A DNA stretch of 64,000 bases from Actinomycetota bacterium (GCA_029979265.1 JAPOHW010000012.1:42286-106285), one strand, 5' to 3'; counted from the first letter of the stretch, positions 32,818 to 42,316 are shown. Made by a program: numbers and translations. The notes: generated by a model from the sequence alone, not told the origin.

Positions 32818-33813
32818 TCAGGCGAGGTGCGCCTGCATGGCGATCGCGTCGCCCATCTTGACAAGGCCGGGATGGTGACGCATCGCAAGCATGCCGTCGA
32901 TCGTTGCGCAGTACACGGTGGGCTCCACACCGAGCCTTCGGGGCTCGTGCACGCAGGCGATTGGTTGGCCGGCCGTGATCGGGTCGCCAAGTTCGACCAG
33001 CCACTCGATCAAGCCGTCGGTGTCGCTGATCACGTACGCATCGGTGTCGGGAATGACGATCCGCTGTGATGGGGTCCCCTCGAGTTCGCCGGTCAATACG
33101 CCCCAGTGACGGAGGATGTTGCGCACACCACGGTCGACGATCGCAACGATCCACGGCCGGGTCGACCCGGTACCGCCCAACTCGGTGGTGACGAACGGGA
33201 GGCCGGCCTCGGCAACGACGAGATCCCACATGCCGAGCATGTCGAGCTCGACCAGTTTCGTGACGAACGGTGCACGGAAGGCCTCGGCGGCAACTGCGCC
33301 GGTTGCTTCGGTGTTGGTGTCGTCGAGTGCCAGCGACGATGCCATCGGGATGAATTCGAGTGTCGAACCGCCGTCGTGAATGTCGAGGACAGCATCGGCC
33401 ATCGGCAACAGGGTTCGGGTGAAGTAGTCGGCGATGCGTTCGGTGTGGGTCCCGTCGGGACGGCCGGGAAACAGCCGGTTGAGGTTCCCGTCGTCGATCG
33501 GCGATGTGCGCCTGGCTGCGGCAAACGCAGGTTGGTTCATGGTCGGGACGATGATCACCCGACCTCTGATGTGGGTGGGGTCGAGGGTGTTGGCGAGCTT
33601 GAGCAGCGAGAGTGGGCCCTGGTACTCATCGCCATGGTTCCCGCCGCTGAGAAGTGCCGTGGGTCCGTCACCGTTCTTGATCACCGCGATCGGGATCATG
33701 ACCGAGCCGTATGCGGCGTCGTCGCGGCTGTAGGGGAGCATGAGGTGGCCGTGCTGCACGCCGTCGGCGTTGTAGTTGACCGTGGTCGAGATCGGAGAGG
33801 GAGGTAGGGGCAC
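32818..33813 (-). CDS. doeB: N-alpha-acetyl-L-2,4-diaminobutyrate deacetylase (DoeB), ectoine degradation
   Basis: A 331-residue protein of the succinylglutamate desuccinylase/aspartoacylase family. Zinc ligands are visible as SGGNHGDEYQG (His60, Glu63) and the DIHDGG His. N-terminal VMIPIAVIKNGDGPTALLSGG and the ARRTSPIDDGNLNRLFPG segment are typical for DoeB. It would release L-2,4-diaminobutyrate and acetate from N-alpha-acetyl-diaminobutyrate. It lies 3 nt after doeA on the same strand, so an operon is clear. The downstream enzymes (DoeC and DoeD) are not in this window. Confidence 0.9.
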   Translation of the reverse strand: MPLPPSPISTTVNYNADGVQHGHLMLPYSRDDAAYGSVMIPIAVIKNGDGPTALLSGGNHGDEYQGPLSLLKLANTLDPTHIRGRVIIVPTMNQPAFAAARRTSPIDDGNLNRLFPGRPDGTHTERIADYFTRTLLPMADAVLDIHDGGSTLEFIPMASSLALDDTNTEATGAVAAEAFRAPFVTKLVELDMLGMWDLVVAEAGLPFVTTELGGTGSTRPWIVAIVDRGVRNILRHWGVLTGELEGTPSQRIVIPDTDAYVISDTDGLIEWLVELGDPITAGQPIACVHEPRRLGVEPTVYCATIDGMLAMRHHPGLVKMGDAIAMQAHLA

Positions 33814-33816
33814 GGC

Positions 33817-35004
33817 TCAATCCTTGACGAAGAGTTGTCGGGGGGTGGTGCACAGTGGCTCGGCGCCGCCGTCGGTGATGAGGATGGGCTCGGTGATCTC
33901 GAGACCCCAGTCGTCTTGCCAGAGTGCAGGCATGAAGTGAATCGTCATGCCGGGACGCAACTCGGTGAGGTCACCTTCGCGAATGCTCAGGTTCCGTTCA
34001 CCCCAGTCGGGTGGGTAGCTGAGCCCGATCGAATACCCGGCTCGGCTTTCCTTGTCGAAGCCGTGCGAACGAAGCTCGGTGATGAACGCCCGGTGCATGT
34101 CGTGACAGGTGGCGCCCGGCCGGGCTGCGTCGAGACCGGCGGCGATCGAGTCGACGAGTGCGGTTTCGGCATCGAAGAAATGCTGGGGTGGGGTGCCGAG
34201 ATACACCGTGCGGCTTTGCGGCACGTGGTAGCGGTGAAAGACGCCGGCGATCTCGAAGAAGGTGCCGGCCCCGACCTCGAGCGGCTTGTCGTCCCAGGTG
34301 AGATGAGCAGCCGCTGCATCGATACCGGTGGGGGTGAGGGGAACGATCGCCGGGTAGTCACCGCCGTGACCGTCGACACCGATGATGCCGGTCCGGTAGA
34401 TCTCCGCCACCACCTCGTTCTTTCGAACGCCGGGTTCCATCACCTCGACGATCCGCTCGTGCATCTTCTCGACGATGCGTGCCGACACGCGCATGAAGTC
34501 GACCTCGGCCGGCGATTTGATGATGCGGCACCAGTTGACCAAGCCGGTGGCGTCCACGAGTTCGGCATCGGGAAGGTGGGCGTCGAGCGAGGCATGGGCC
34601 CGAGCCGAGTAGTAGTAGTTGTCCATCTCCACACCGACCCGGCCCTGCCCGCAGCCCCGTTCGGCGAGAACACCGGCCAGGTAGTCCATCGGGTGGCGCT
34701 CGTCGGACATGACGTACCGGTCGGGGTAGGCAACGATGTCGGCATCGGCCAGGTAGGTGGTGCGGGCTGCGCCGGGAGCGTCCATGCCGCGGCCGAACCA
34801 GAACGGGTCTCCGTCGGGGCCGACGACCACACACTGAGGGACGTAGAACGACCATCCGTCGTACCCGGTGAGCCACGCCATGTTCGACGGGTCGACCGAA
34901 ACGAGCGCATCGAGCCCCTTGGCTTCCATAGCGATGCGCGTGGCGTCGAGTCGCTCGGCGTACTCGGCGCGAGAGAAGTGCAGCGTCGGGGATGCGACAT
35001 GCAT
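33817..35004 (-). CDS. doeA: Ectoine hydrolase DoeA (M24-type)
   Basis: A 395-residue member of the M24/creatinase fold, with a creatinase N-terminal domain (about 1-150) and a pita-bread C-terminal domain. Sequence signatures such as MAWLTGYDGWSFYVPQCVV, the DGHGGDYPAIVPLTPTG region and a HFMPALWQDDWGLEITEPIL C-terminus match ectoine hydrolase rather than Xaa-Pro peptidase. It opens the ectoine ring to N-alpha-acetyl-diaminobutyrate. doeB follows after 3 nt. No ectoine transporter or regulator is adjacent. It is divergent from the FMO gene by 76 nt. Confidence 0.9.
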   Translation of the reverse strand: MHVASPTLHFSRAEYAERLDATRIAMEAKGLDALVSVDPSNMAWLTGYDGWSFYVPQCVVVGPDGDPFWFGRGMDAPGAARTTYLADADIVAYPDRYVMSDERHPMDYLAGVLAERGCGQGRVGVEMDNYYYSARAHASLDAHLPDAELVDATGLVNWCRIIKSPAEVDFMRVSARIVEKMHERIVEVMEPGVRKNEVVAEIYRTGIIGVDGHGGDYPAIVPLTPTGIDAAAAHLTWDDKPLEVGAGTFFEIAGVFHRYHVPQSRTVYLGTPPQHFFDAETALVDSIAAGLDAARPGATCHDMHRAFITELRSHGFDKESRAGYSIGLSYPPDWGERNLSIREGDLTELRPGMTIHFMPALWQDDWGLEITEPILITDGGAEPLCTTPRQLFVKD

Positions 35005-35080
35005 GCCGGGTGGCTATCACACCCTGGTTGGCCTCGCATCCCTCGCAGGTGCAACGCTCTGAGAGTCCAGGGGAGGAATC

Positions 35081-36562
35081 GTGGCTGACACCGCACTCGC
35101 AGTCGAACATGTCGACGTCCTGATCGTCGGCGCCGGTATCTCTGGCGTTGGTGGGGCGTACCATCTTGCGACCCGACGCCCGAACACGAGCTTCGTGGTG
35201 CTCGAGAATCAGGAGTCGTTCGGTGGAACGTGGATCACCCACACCTACCCGGGGATTCGGTCCGACTCCGACCTCCATACGTTCGGGTACCGATTCAAGC
35301 CGTGGACCGGTCCGCCCATTGCCAGCGCCGAGGAGATTCTCGCCTACATGGGTGAGGTCATCGACGAAAACGACCTCGCACCGTACATCCGCTACCGCCA
35401 CCAGATCGACTCCGCCGACTGGTCGTCGGCCGACCGGCGGTGGACGCTTCGCGTGCGTCGCCTCGACACCGACGAGCAGCTGACATTCACCTGCAACGTT
35501 TTGTGGATGTGCCAGGGGTACTACCGCCACGCCGAGGGCTACACCCCCGAGTGGCCTGGCATGGACCGCTTCGACGGTCCGGTCGTCCATCCCCAGCACT
35601 GGCCCGACGACCTCGACTACGACGGCAAGAACGTCGTCGTGATCGGCTCCGGCGCAACCGCTGCGACGATCGTTCCGGCGATGGCGGCCAAGGCTGGCCA
35701 TGTCACGATGCTGCAGCGGTCGCCGACCTACTTTGCCGCCGGTCGAAACGAGAACGAGGTCGCCGTGATGCTGCGGGAACTCGACATCGACGAAGAATGG
35801 ATCCATGAGATCGTCCGTCGCAAGATCCTGTTCGACCAGGCCCAGATCGCCGAGGCGTCGGTCCACTTCCCCGACCTCGTGAAAGAAGAGCTCTACGGGC
35901 GGATGCGCGAGTACCTCGGCGACGACTACGACATGGCCCCACACTTCACACCGTCGTACCGGCCGTGGCAGCAGCGCCTCGCCTTCGTCCCCGATGGGGA
36001 CCTCTTTCAGGCCATCGCTGCGGGTGACGCCTCGGTGGTCACCGACGAGATTGAGTCGTTCACCGAGACCGGTATTCGGCTTGTCTCCGGCGAAAACCTC
36101 GATGCCGACATCGTGGTCACTGCGACCGGCTTCGACCTGAACGTGCTCGGCGACATCGCCTTCACCATCGATGACGAACCGATGCTGTTCCACGAGACCG
36201 TCACGTGGCGTGGCGCCATGTTCACCGGCGTTCCGAACATGCTGTGGGTCTTCGGCTATTTCCGGGCCAGTTGGACCCTGCGCGTCGACCTCCTCGCCGA
36301 CCTGATGATCCGATTGCTGGACGAGATGGACGAGCGGGGTGCGTCGGTTGTCGTCCCCGAGATTCCGGAGGCCGATGTCGACATGGTCCTGGCCCCGTGG
36401 GTCGATCCGGAGAACTTCAACCCCGGCTACATCACGCGTGGGTTGCACCTGATGCCTCGCCAAGGCGATCGACAGCCGTGGTTGCACACGCAGGACTACT
36501 GGCGCGACAAAGACGAACTCCCCGAGGCCTCATTCGACGACGGCACGTTGCGCTTCGACTGA
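35081..36562 (+). CDS. Flavin-containing monooxygenase, Baeyer-Villiger type
   Basis: A 493-residue class B flavoprotein monooxygenase. The start is GTG 35081, preceded by GGGAGGAA. FAD loop GAGISGVGG (17-25), then the Baeyer-Villiger fingerprint FXGXXXHXXXWP as FDGPVVHPQHWP, and the NADPH loop VIGSGATAAT. C-terminal ATGFDLNVLGDI is typical of FMO/BVMO proteins. It probably inserts oxygen next to a ketone or oxidises a heteroatom. It precedes the convergent enoyl-CoA hydratase and may feed the acyl-CoA genes beyond, but no shared operon exists. Confidence 0.92.
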   Translation: MADTALAVEHVDVLIVGAGISGVGGAYHLATRRPNTSFVVLENQESFGGTWITHTYPGIRSDSDLHTFGYRFKPWTGPPIASAEEILAYMGEVIDENDLAPYIRYRHQIDSADWSSADRRWTLRVRRLDTDEQLTFTCNVLWMCQGYYRHAEGYTPEWPGMDRFDGPVVHPQHWPDDLDYDGKNVVVIGSGATAATIVPAMAAKAGHVTMLQRSPTYFAAGRNENEVAVMLRELDIDEEWIHEIVRRKILFDQAQIAEASVHFPDLVKEELYGRMREYLGDDYDMAPHFTPSYRPWQQRLAFVPDGDLFQAIAAGDASVVTDEIESFTETGIRLVSGENLDADIVVTATGFDLNVLGDIAFTIDDEPMLFHETVTWRGAMFTGVPNMLWVFGYFRASWTLRVDLLADLMIRLLDEMDERGASVVVPEIPEADVDMVLAPWVDPENFNPGYITRGLHLMPRQGDRQPWLHTQDYWRDKDELPEASFDDGTLRFD

Positions 36563-36585
36563 CCCGACGCTCGGACGGCAATCTG

Positions 36586-37419
36586 TCACTCGCCGCTGAA
36601 GCGTGGAGAACGCTTCTCGACGAAGGCAGCCGCCGCTTCGCGATGATCGGCGCTGGACATGGTTCGAACCATGTTGCTCGCCTCTGCGTCGAGGGCGGTG
36701 AGCAGATCAGCGCTCGTTGCGCGATTGATGTTTTCCTTCATGTAGCGCATGGCGATCGGCGCGTTGGAGGCGATCTCGTGGCAGTAGTCCAGCGCAGCGT
36801 CGGCAAATCCCTCGTCTGGCAGCACCCTGTTCACCAACCCGAGATCGGCAGCCTCTGCAGCTGACAGACGGGGCGACGTGTAGTACAGCTCCTTGGCCTT
36901 CGCAGGCCCGAGCAGCTGGGTAAGAAACCAGCTGCCACCGAAATCACCCGACGCACCGACGTTCGCGAACGCGGTGACGAGAAGTGCCCGTTCGGCGGCC
37001 AGACGGATGTCTGCTGCAAGGGCGATCGACAGGCCAGCGCCGGCGGCTGCCCCCGGAAGGGCAGCGACTGTTGGCTTGGGGAGCTCGTGGATCGCAGCGC
37101 TCACCCACCGTTGCCGAAGACGGAGAGAGGCGACTCGGTCGTCGTACGCGCTCGGTTGCCCGTCGCGCGAGCGGCCACTCTGGTTGGCCTCGTTCATGCC
37201 CTTCACGTCACCGCCCGCACAGAACGCGCCCCCTTCGCCGGTGATCAACACGACCCGAATGTCGGGGTCGGTCGCGAACGCCGGGAGCACCGCTCGAAAG
37301 CCGTGGTACATCGCGTTGCTCAGCGCATTTCGACGATCGGGTCGGTTGAAGGTGATCACGCCAACCTGGCCCTCGCGGCGGGCGAGCAGGTCGTCGGTTC
37401 CGGTGTCGATCTCGGTCAT
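36586..37419 (-). CDS. Enoyl-CoA hydratase/isomerase
   Basis: A 277-residue crotonase. N-terminal GVITFNRPDRRNALSNAMY and the oxyanion motif GEGGAFCAGGDVKGM are standard, as is AALPGAAAGAGLSIALAADI, whose GAAAGAG lies where the second oxyanion Gly is found. The Glu catalytic pair of crotonase is not obvious, so isomerase or another crotonase reaction is possible. It lies 21 nt behind the flavin oxygenase gene on the same strand, which supports an operon. Confidence 0.9.
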   Translation of the reverse strand: MTEIDTGTDDLLARREGQVGVITFNRPDRRNALSNAMYHGFRAVLPAFATDPDIRVVLITGEGGAFCAGGDVKGMNEANQSGRSRDGQPSAYDDRVASLRLRQRWVSAAIHELPKPTVAALPGAAAGAGLSIALAADIRLAAERALLVTAFANVGASGDFGGSWFLTQLLGPAKAKELYYTSPRLSAAEAADLGLVNRVLPDEGFADAALDYCHEIASNAPIAMRYMKENINRATSADLLTALDAEASNMVRTMSSADHREAAAAFVEKRSPRFSGE

Positions 37420-37440
37420 GGTGAGATCTTCACACGTCGG

Positions 37441-38649
37441 TCAGAAGGCATCCAGATCGATGCCGAGCGCAAGCCGGCCGACCTGGTGGGTGACGCGATC
37501 GCGGTGGACGTTGATGTGCAACGGCATCGCCCGGAAATCGCGCTGGCGTCGAGCAAACGTTCCGCTCTCTCGCAGCCCGTTGCCCCCTTCCACACGGGCG
37601 AGCAGGTCCATCGCATGCGACAGTTGATCGACCGCCATCGAGACGATTGCCTGCTGCCGGAAATAGTCGGCAGTGTCCGGGACCGTCCGCTGCTCGATTC
37701 GTCGGTCGACCTCGTGGCACGCCTCGGTGACGGCAGCCCGCGCCGACGCGATGAGCGACATCGCCTCACCGAGATTGACCTGGACAGTGGGCCGCTCGAC
37801 CATCTTCGTCCCCATGATCGCCTTGCGGGTTCGGCTTTCGTCTGCGATCTCGGCCAGGGCGCGCCGGGTGACACCGACGGCCATCCAACCGAGCATGAGA
37901 TCGGAGATCCCGACCCAGTCTTCGCGGTACCGATGATTGATCACCGGAACGACTCGCAGGCTCTCGGCCCGGTTCGCCCCGAACCATGGCACACAACGGT
38001 CGAGCGGAACACGAACGTCGTCGTAATGGATGTCGTCGGTGGCGGAGGCCCGGAGCCCCGAGCCGTCCCATGTCGGGTCGATACGAACACCGTGCGAGTC
38101 GTTGCGCACCATCGAAAAACGGAGATCGAGCGGCTCGAGTCGTTTGCCGTGCTCGTCGGCGACCGCAAAAACGACCCCGCACCAATCGCCGTAGGCGGCG
38201 CCGGTGGCGAACGAGCCTCGGCCGGTGAGCGAGACCTCGTCGCCGTCGATCCGGCCGTACACCCCGGATCCCGCACCGGCGGGGAACGACACCCACTCTC
38301 CTGCGGCGATGAGCCCGGAGAGCAGATCGGCGTGATCGGGACCCAGGGTTCCAGCGAACAGGTGGAACACACACTGGTGGTTCCACTGGGTCCAGGCCGT
38401 GCTCGGGCAACGAGCGGCGATCGCCTCGAGTTCGCGACCGATCGCGAGCATGGATGCTTCCAGTCCTCCGATCTCGCGGCTTGCAGGGAGGCGCATGACG
38501 TCGCTGTTTTTCAGGGCGTCGATGACGATCGGATCGATCCGACGAGTTCGGTCGGCTTCCTCGGCCTGCTTCTCGATCACGTCGAGCAACGGTGCCACAA
38601 CCAGATCGTCGATCGGCGCGGGGAGAAATTCGTCGACCGGAGAACTCAC
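37441..38649 (-). CDS. Acyl-CoA-dehydrogenase-fold flavin oxygenase (group D monooxygenase-like)
   Basis: A 402-residue protein with the acyl-CoA dehydrogenase fold but most like the HsaA/DszC oxygenase group: VEGGNGLRES near the C-terminus, RCPSTAWTQWNHQCVFHLF near the N-terminus, no classic catalytic Glu segment. These enzymes use reduced flavin from a partner reductase to oxidise aromatics, steroids or sulfur heterocycles. No reductase gene lies beside it. It begins an operon with the hydratase gene. The 157 nt to the divergent CoA-transferase include a start context GGGGAAC for that gene. Confidence 0.82.
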   Translation of the reverse strand: MSSPVDEFLPAPIDDLVVAPLLDVIEKQAEEADRTRRIDPIVIDALKNSDVMRLPASREIGGLEASMLAIGRELEAIAARCPSTAWTQWNHQCVFHLFAGTLGPDHADLLSGLIAAGEWVSFPAGAGSGVYGRIDGDEVSLTGRGSFATGAAYGDWCGVVFAVADEHGKRLEPLDLRFSMVRNDSHGVRIDPTWDGSGLRASATDDIHYDDVRVPLDRCVPWFGANRAESLRVVPVINHRYREDWVGISDLMLGWMAVGVTRRALAEIADESRTRKAIMGTKMVERPTVQVNLGEAMSLIASARAAVTEACHEVDRRIEQRTVPDTADYFRQQAIVSMAVDQLSHAMDLLARVEGGNGLRESGTFARRQRDFRAMPLHINVHRDRVTHQVGRLALGIDLDAF

Positions 38650-38806
38650 GTCTCGTTCCCCTTCGCCTCGATGACAGTCACCGCCACAGTCTCGCGCATC
38701 GGCTGCGCATTCGGTCAGGCCAACGCTGCGATGCCGTTCTCGGGTGGGGAGACCGTGGAGCCCGATCCGCTACGTTCGGCACATCGTGATCGAGAAGGGG
38801 AACGTC

Positions 38807-40066
38807 ATGACACTGCCTGGGGTGCTCGACGGCATCAAGATCGTCGAATTCAGCCAGAACGCAGCGATTCCGCATTGTGGTCGACTGCTCGCCGGACTCG
38901 GCGCCGATGTGGTCAAGGTCGAACCCCCCGCCGGCGATGCCATGCGGCACCTTGCACCGATCGGTGACGACGGACGTGCTTACCTCACCACCAACCCGGG
39001 CAAGCGTGCGATCACGCTCGATCTCGCATCGAACGAAGCGCCGGCGGTTGTCGATCGATTGTTCGCGTGGGCCGATGTCGCCTTGGTCGCGATGAAGCCA
39101 GCCGATCTCGATCGCTACGGGCTGGATTGGGATCATGCCCGAACCGTGAATCCTCGGCTTATCCACCTGACCCACACGGCACTTGGTCCGGAGGGGCCTG
39201 CCTCCCACCATGGCGGCTACGACGTGCTGGTGCAGGGTCGCAGCGGCATCGGGTGGACCATGAATCGAACCCGGGAGGGCACGCCGCAGTCGACCCGTCC
39301 TGCGGTCAACGACTACGGCACGGGCATGGTGTCGGCCTTCGCCGTCATGGCCGGACTCCGGCACCGCGACCAGACCGGCGAAGGCCAACGCATCGACACA
39401 TCACTGCTCGGCACTGCCATGAGCCTCTGCACCCCGACGGTTGCGTGGTTCGAGCAGGATGCCGAGGGCTACGAGCGGCTCCAGGAAGAGATCGATGCGC
39501 TCAGACTCGGCGGCCTCAGCTTCGCTGAGCAGCGCGAACACTACGAGCGCCGGGTGGAACCGGGAGGTGGTGCCTTTCGCCTGTACTTCCGCCACTATCG
39601 GACGGCCGACGGGCTCATCTCGGTCGCAGGCCTGTCGAGACACCTTTTCGCCAAGCTCCATGAAGCGACCGGTGTCGCTGCGCCGCCCCGGATGAAGGTC
39701 GACGACGAGTTCCTTGCGGTGGTCGACGCAATGGAGGCGTTCTTCGCAGCGCGACCGACCGGTGAGCTCCTCGAACGTCTCGAGGCCCATGGGTACCCCT
39801 GCGGCCCATACAACTCACCGCACGAGGCGGCGTTCGACGAACAGGTGCGGGCCAACGACTTCGTGATCGAATTGGAACACCCCACCGTTGGCCGGTACGC
39901 AACGAGCGGCATGCCGATTCGGATGGAGAAGTCGCGTGCCGAGGTCCGCGGGCCGAGTCCGCGATTGGGCGAGCACACCCGACAGGTGATGGTCGAGCTC
40001 GGTCTGGACGACGCAACGATCGCCGGCCTCGAGGCGGCAGGAGTGATCACGTCACTCGACGGCTAG
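38807..40066 (+). CDS. Class III CoA-transferase (CaiB/BaiF)
   Basis: A 419-residue family III CoA-transferase. The start is ATG 38807. N-terminal ILVLELSQ-like GIKIVEFSQNAAIPHCGRLLAGLGADVVKVEPP is typical; GDAMRHLAP follows. The catalytic Asp is in PAVNDYGTG, and the GEGQRIDTSLLGTAM segment is conserved. It moves CoA between carboxylic acids, for example to activate a substrate. It ends in a shared CTAG with the convergent sulfotransferase. Confidence 0.93.
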   Translation: MTLPGVLDGIKIVEFSQNAAIPHCGRLLAGLGADVVKVEPPAGDAMRHLAPIGDDGRAYLTTNPGKRAITLDLASNEAPAVVDRLFAWADVALVAMKPADLDRYGLDWDHARTVNPRLIHLTHTALGPEGPASHHGGYDVLVQGRSGIGWTMNRTREGTPQSTRPAVNDYGTGMVSAFAVMAGLRHRDQTGEGQRIDTSLLGTAMSLCTPTVAWFEQDAEGYERLQEEIDALRLGGLSFAEQREHYERRVEPGGGAFRLYFRHYRTADGLISVAGLSRHLFAKLHEATGVAAPPRMKVDDEFLAVVDAMEAFFAARPTGELLERLEAHGYPCGPYNSPHEAAFDEQVRANDFVIELEHPTVGRYATSGMPIRMEKSRAEVRGPSPRLGEHTRQVMVELGLDDATIAGLEAAGVITSLDG

Positions 40067-40686
40067 TCGGTGTTGCGTGCGGCTCGGCGTTCGTCGCGGC
40101 GGCGCAGGAACTGCTCACGGGTGTTGACGTGAGGGTAGGGGTCGTCCGGCACCGGGATCCCCAGCCGATCGCAGATCGGTTCCCATCCGTCGCCGGGCTC
40201 GTAGACGAGGAGCCGATCGGGAGACACCTGCTCGATGACTCGTTCGTTGTGGCGGCGAGCTGCCTCGATCGTCACGTCGCGGTCGGCCCAGTTCGGCGTG
40301 AAGTCGTTGCGGATCGCATGCCACATGCGCTCGAATGCGAGGGCTTCCTCGCTGCCGTCGTTCTCGACGTCGGGCAGGATCGTTGCCGCAGCGCTCTCGT
40401 ACCATCGATCGAGTGGGCGACGACTGAGCAGCACCAGCGCATCCGGGAACGCCTCGCTCAGCTGCTCCCAGAACGCTGCGCCCGGCCAATCGACGATGGC
40501 GTCGAAGTCTGCCAACAGCGCAGGCCAATCGACGTGCCCGCCGATCGCAGCCCGATGCCACGCATCGACGTGCCCCGCCGCGCCGACCTCCATCATGTGG
40601 TAGCAGCGCCCCCCGAGCAGTTGCTCGAGCGCAACCTTCAGCGACAGTGTCCCGGTCCGCCCGAGCCCGGCACCGACGATCTTCAT
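40063..40686 (-). CDS. Sulfotransferase family protein
   Basis: A 207-residue protein. The start is ATG 40686. The PAPS 5'-phosphosulfate loop is GLGRTGTLSL (7-16) and the 3'-phosphate region is LLSRRPLDRWYESAAATI. The DWPGAAFWEQL segment is typical of this short bacterial subgroup. It may transfer sulfate to a small molecule, though the group also contains phosphate-binding members. It shares a CTAG stop with the CoA-transferase. The 97 nt before it (40687-40783) hold nothing notable. Confidence 0.85.
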   Translation of the reverse strand: MKIVGAGLGRTGTLSLKVALEQLLGGRCYHMMEVGAAGHVDAWHRAAIGGHVDWPALLADFDAIVDWPGAAFWEQLSEAFPDALVLLSRRPLDRWYESAAATILPDVENDGSEEALAFERMWHAIRNDFTPNWADRDVTIEAARRHNERVIEQVSPDRLLVYEPGDGWEPICDRLGIPVPDDPYPHVNTREQFLRRRDERRAARNTD

Positions 40687-40783
40687 CGCGTCCTCCGAAC
40701 CGCCGCACATCCGCCGCCTTCGCTCCAGGTGTGCGTCATTCGGTCGAGCTTGGTGGTCAGGTCGGACGAGGTCACCGGTGGGC

Positions 40784-41815
40784 TTATTCGCTCCAGGCCT
40801 TCAACTTCTCGAAGGTCGCCAGCGAGTCGGGACCGACGGCGTTCACGTTGAGGTGGGTGACCCCGACCTCCTTGAACACCTGGAGGCGCTCACGCACATA
40901 GCCCTCGTCGCCGATCAACGCCGAGAGGTCGATGTATTCCTCGGGGACGGCGGCCATCGCCTCGGCCCGCTTGCCCGACAGGAAGAGGTCTTGGATCTCC
41001 TCGGCTTCCTGCACCCAGCCGTAGCGCTTGAAGAGGTCGTTGTAGAAGTTCTTGCCCTTCGCACCCATCCCGCCGACGTAGAAGCCGATCAGGCCCCGGG
41101 CCTGGTCGCGCGCTTCGCGGATGTGGTCGCCCGAGCCGATTGCGACGAAGCCGCCGGCGATGATCTCGAGTGGGTTCTTGTCCGGATCGCGCTTGGCGGC
41201 TCCGGCGGCGAGCGCATCGCCCCAGACGTCCTGGAAGCGGTCGGGGACGAAGTGGATGGTCTGCCAGATGTCGGCGAGCTCGGCGGTGAGTTCGACGTTC
41301 TTGGGGCCGATCGAGGCAATCGCGATGCGGATGTCGTTGGCGGGGGGACGGTCCATGAACCGGATCGGCTTGCCGAGCCCGGTACCGCCCTCGAACGGGA
41401 GTTTGTACGACGGGCCGTCGTGGGTGAGCTTGTCGCCGCTCCACACCTTGCGACAGATTTCGATGGTGTCTCGGGTCCGCGCCATCGGCTTGTCGAACGG
41501 CACGCCGTGCCAGCCCTCGATGACCTGCGGACCGGACGTGCCGAGGCCGAGGATGAATCGGCCACCCGACAGGGCGTCGAGCGTTGCTGCGGTCTGGGCA
41601 ATGAGGGCCGGGCTGCGGGAGTACAGGGGGATGATCCCGGTCATCAGTTCGACCCGCTCGGTCTTGGCTGCGATGTAGCCGAGGGTGGAGATGAGGTCGT
41701 AGCCGTAGATCTCTGCACCCCACAGGAGGTCGACACCTGCCGATTCGAGATCATGTGCCTGCTGCGCGAGGCGCTGCGGGTCGCCGTTGAAACCGATGGT
41801 CGTGCTGATCTTCAT
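40784..41815 (-). CDS. LLM-class F420-dependent oxidoreductase
   Basis: A 343-residue luciferase-like protein. The pattern resembles TIGR03559-type F420 oxidoreductases: VDLLWGAEIYGYDLISTLGYIAA, TGIIPLYSRSPALIAQTAATLD, GGRFILGLGTSGPQVIEGWHG, then FEGGTGLGKPIRFM. It is on the same strand as the thioesterase gene upstream (40 nt apart), so the two probably form an operon. Substrate unknown. Confidence 0.93.
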   Translation of the reverse strand: MKISTTIGFNGDPQRLAQQAHDLESAGVDLLWGAEIYGYDLISTLGYIAAKTERVELMTGIIPLYSRSPALIAQTAATLDALSGGRFILGLGTSGPQVIEGWHGVPFDKPMARTRDTIEICRKVWSGDKLTHDGPSYKLPFEGGTGLGKPIRFMDRPPANDIRIAIASIGPKNVELTAELADIWQTIHFVPDRFQDVWGDALAAGAAKRDPDKNPLEIIAGGFVAIGSGDHIREARDQARGLIGFYVGGMGAKGKNFYNDLFKRYGWVQEAEEIQDLFLSGKRAEAMAAVPEEYIDLSALIGDEGYVRERLQVFKEVGVTHLNVNAVGPDSLATFEKLKAWSE

Positions 41816-41855
41816 GGCCCCATCTTGGCCGAGGTGACGCCTCGGGACCGAACCG

Positions 41856-42269
41856 TCACCCGGCGTCGTCGGCGAACCAGGGCCGGAGCGACTCGATCAT
41901 CGCATCCGGGAAGCGAGTCGGTTTGCCGTCGTTGGTGATCAGGGCCGCCCGAAGCTCCTGCGTCGCAATGACGTCGTCGTTGCGCATGATGCGTTGTCGC
42001 CACGTCGACGTGACACGTCGGAACTCGAGGATCTCGGTCTCGACGACCAGGTCGTCGAGTTCCTCGGCCATCCCGAGGAACTTGGTGTTGATCTCCGACA
42101 CCACGATCGAGTGGCCATCGGCCCGCATCCGGCCGAGCGAGACCCCTGCCTCCATCAGCAGTTCGACTCGTGCTGCCTCGAAGTACGAGATGTAGACGGC
42201 GTGGTTGACGTGGTTGTACGGATCGAGCTCACCGAAGCGAACCCGGATGTTCATCTCGTGCACGGTCAT
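41856..42269 (-). CDS. Acyl-CoA thioesterase, YbgC/4HBT type
   Basis: A 137-residue hot-dog thioesterase. The motif ELDPYNHVNHAVYISYFEAAR carries the catalytic Asp16 and the usual YbgC hot-dog helix. C-terminal RVTSTWRQRIMRNDDVIATQELRA is typical. It hydrolyses acyl-CoA or aryl-CoA. It is first in a leftward pair with the LLM oxidoreductase. Confidence 0.93.
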   Translation of the reverse strand: MTVHEMNIRVRFGELDPYNHVNHAVYISYFEAARVELLMEAGVSLGRMRADGHSIVVSEINTKFLGMAEELDDLVVETEILEFRRVTSTWRQRIMRNDDVIATQELRAALITNDGKPTRFPDAMIESLRPWFADDAG

Positions 42270-42316
42270 CGCTCGGTGAGTGTAGGGCCAGCGATGCGCG
42301 CAGTAGTTTCCGAATC

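Noticed and set aside
34358..36487. 709-residue leftward open frame
   Set aside because: It overlaps the antisense of the monooxygenase and a shifted frame of doeA; both real genes have strong motifs.
37087..38967. 626-residue rightward open frame
   Set aside because: It is antisense to the enoyl-CoA hydratase and flavin oxygenase genes, with no family resemblance.
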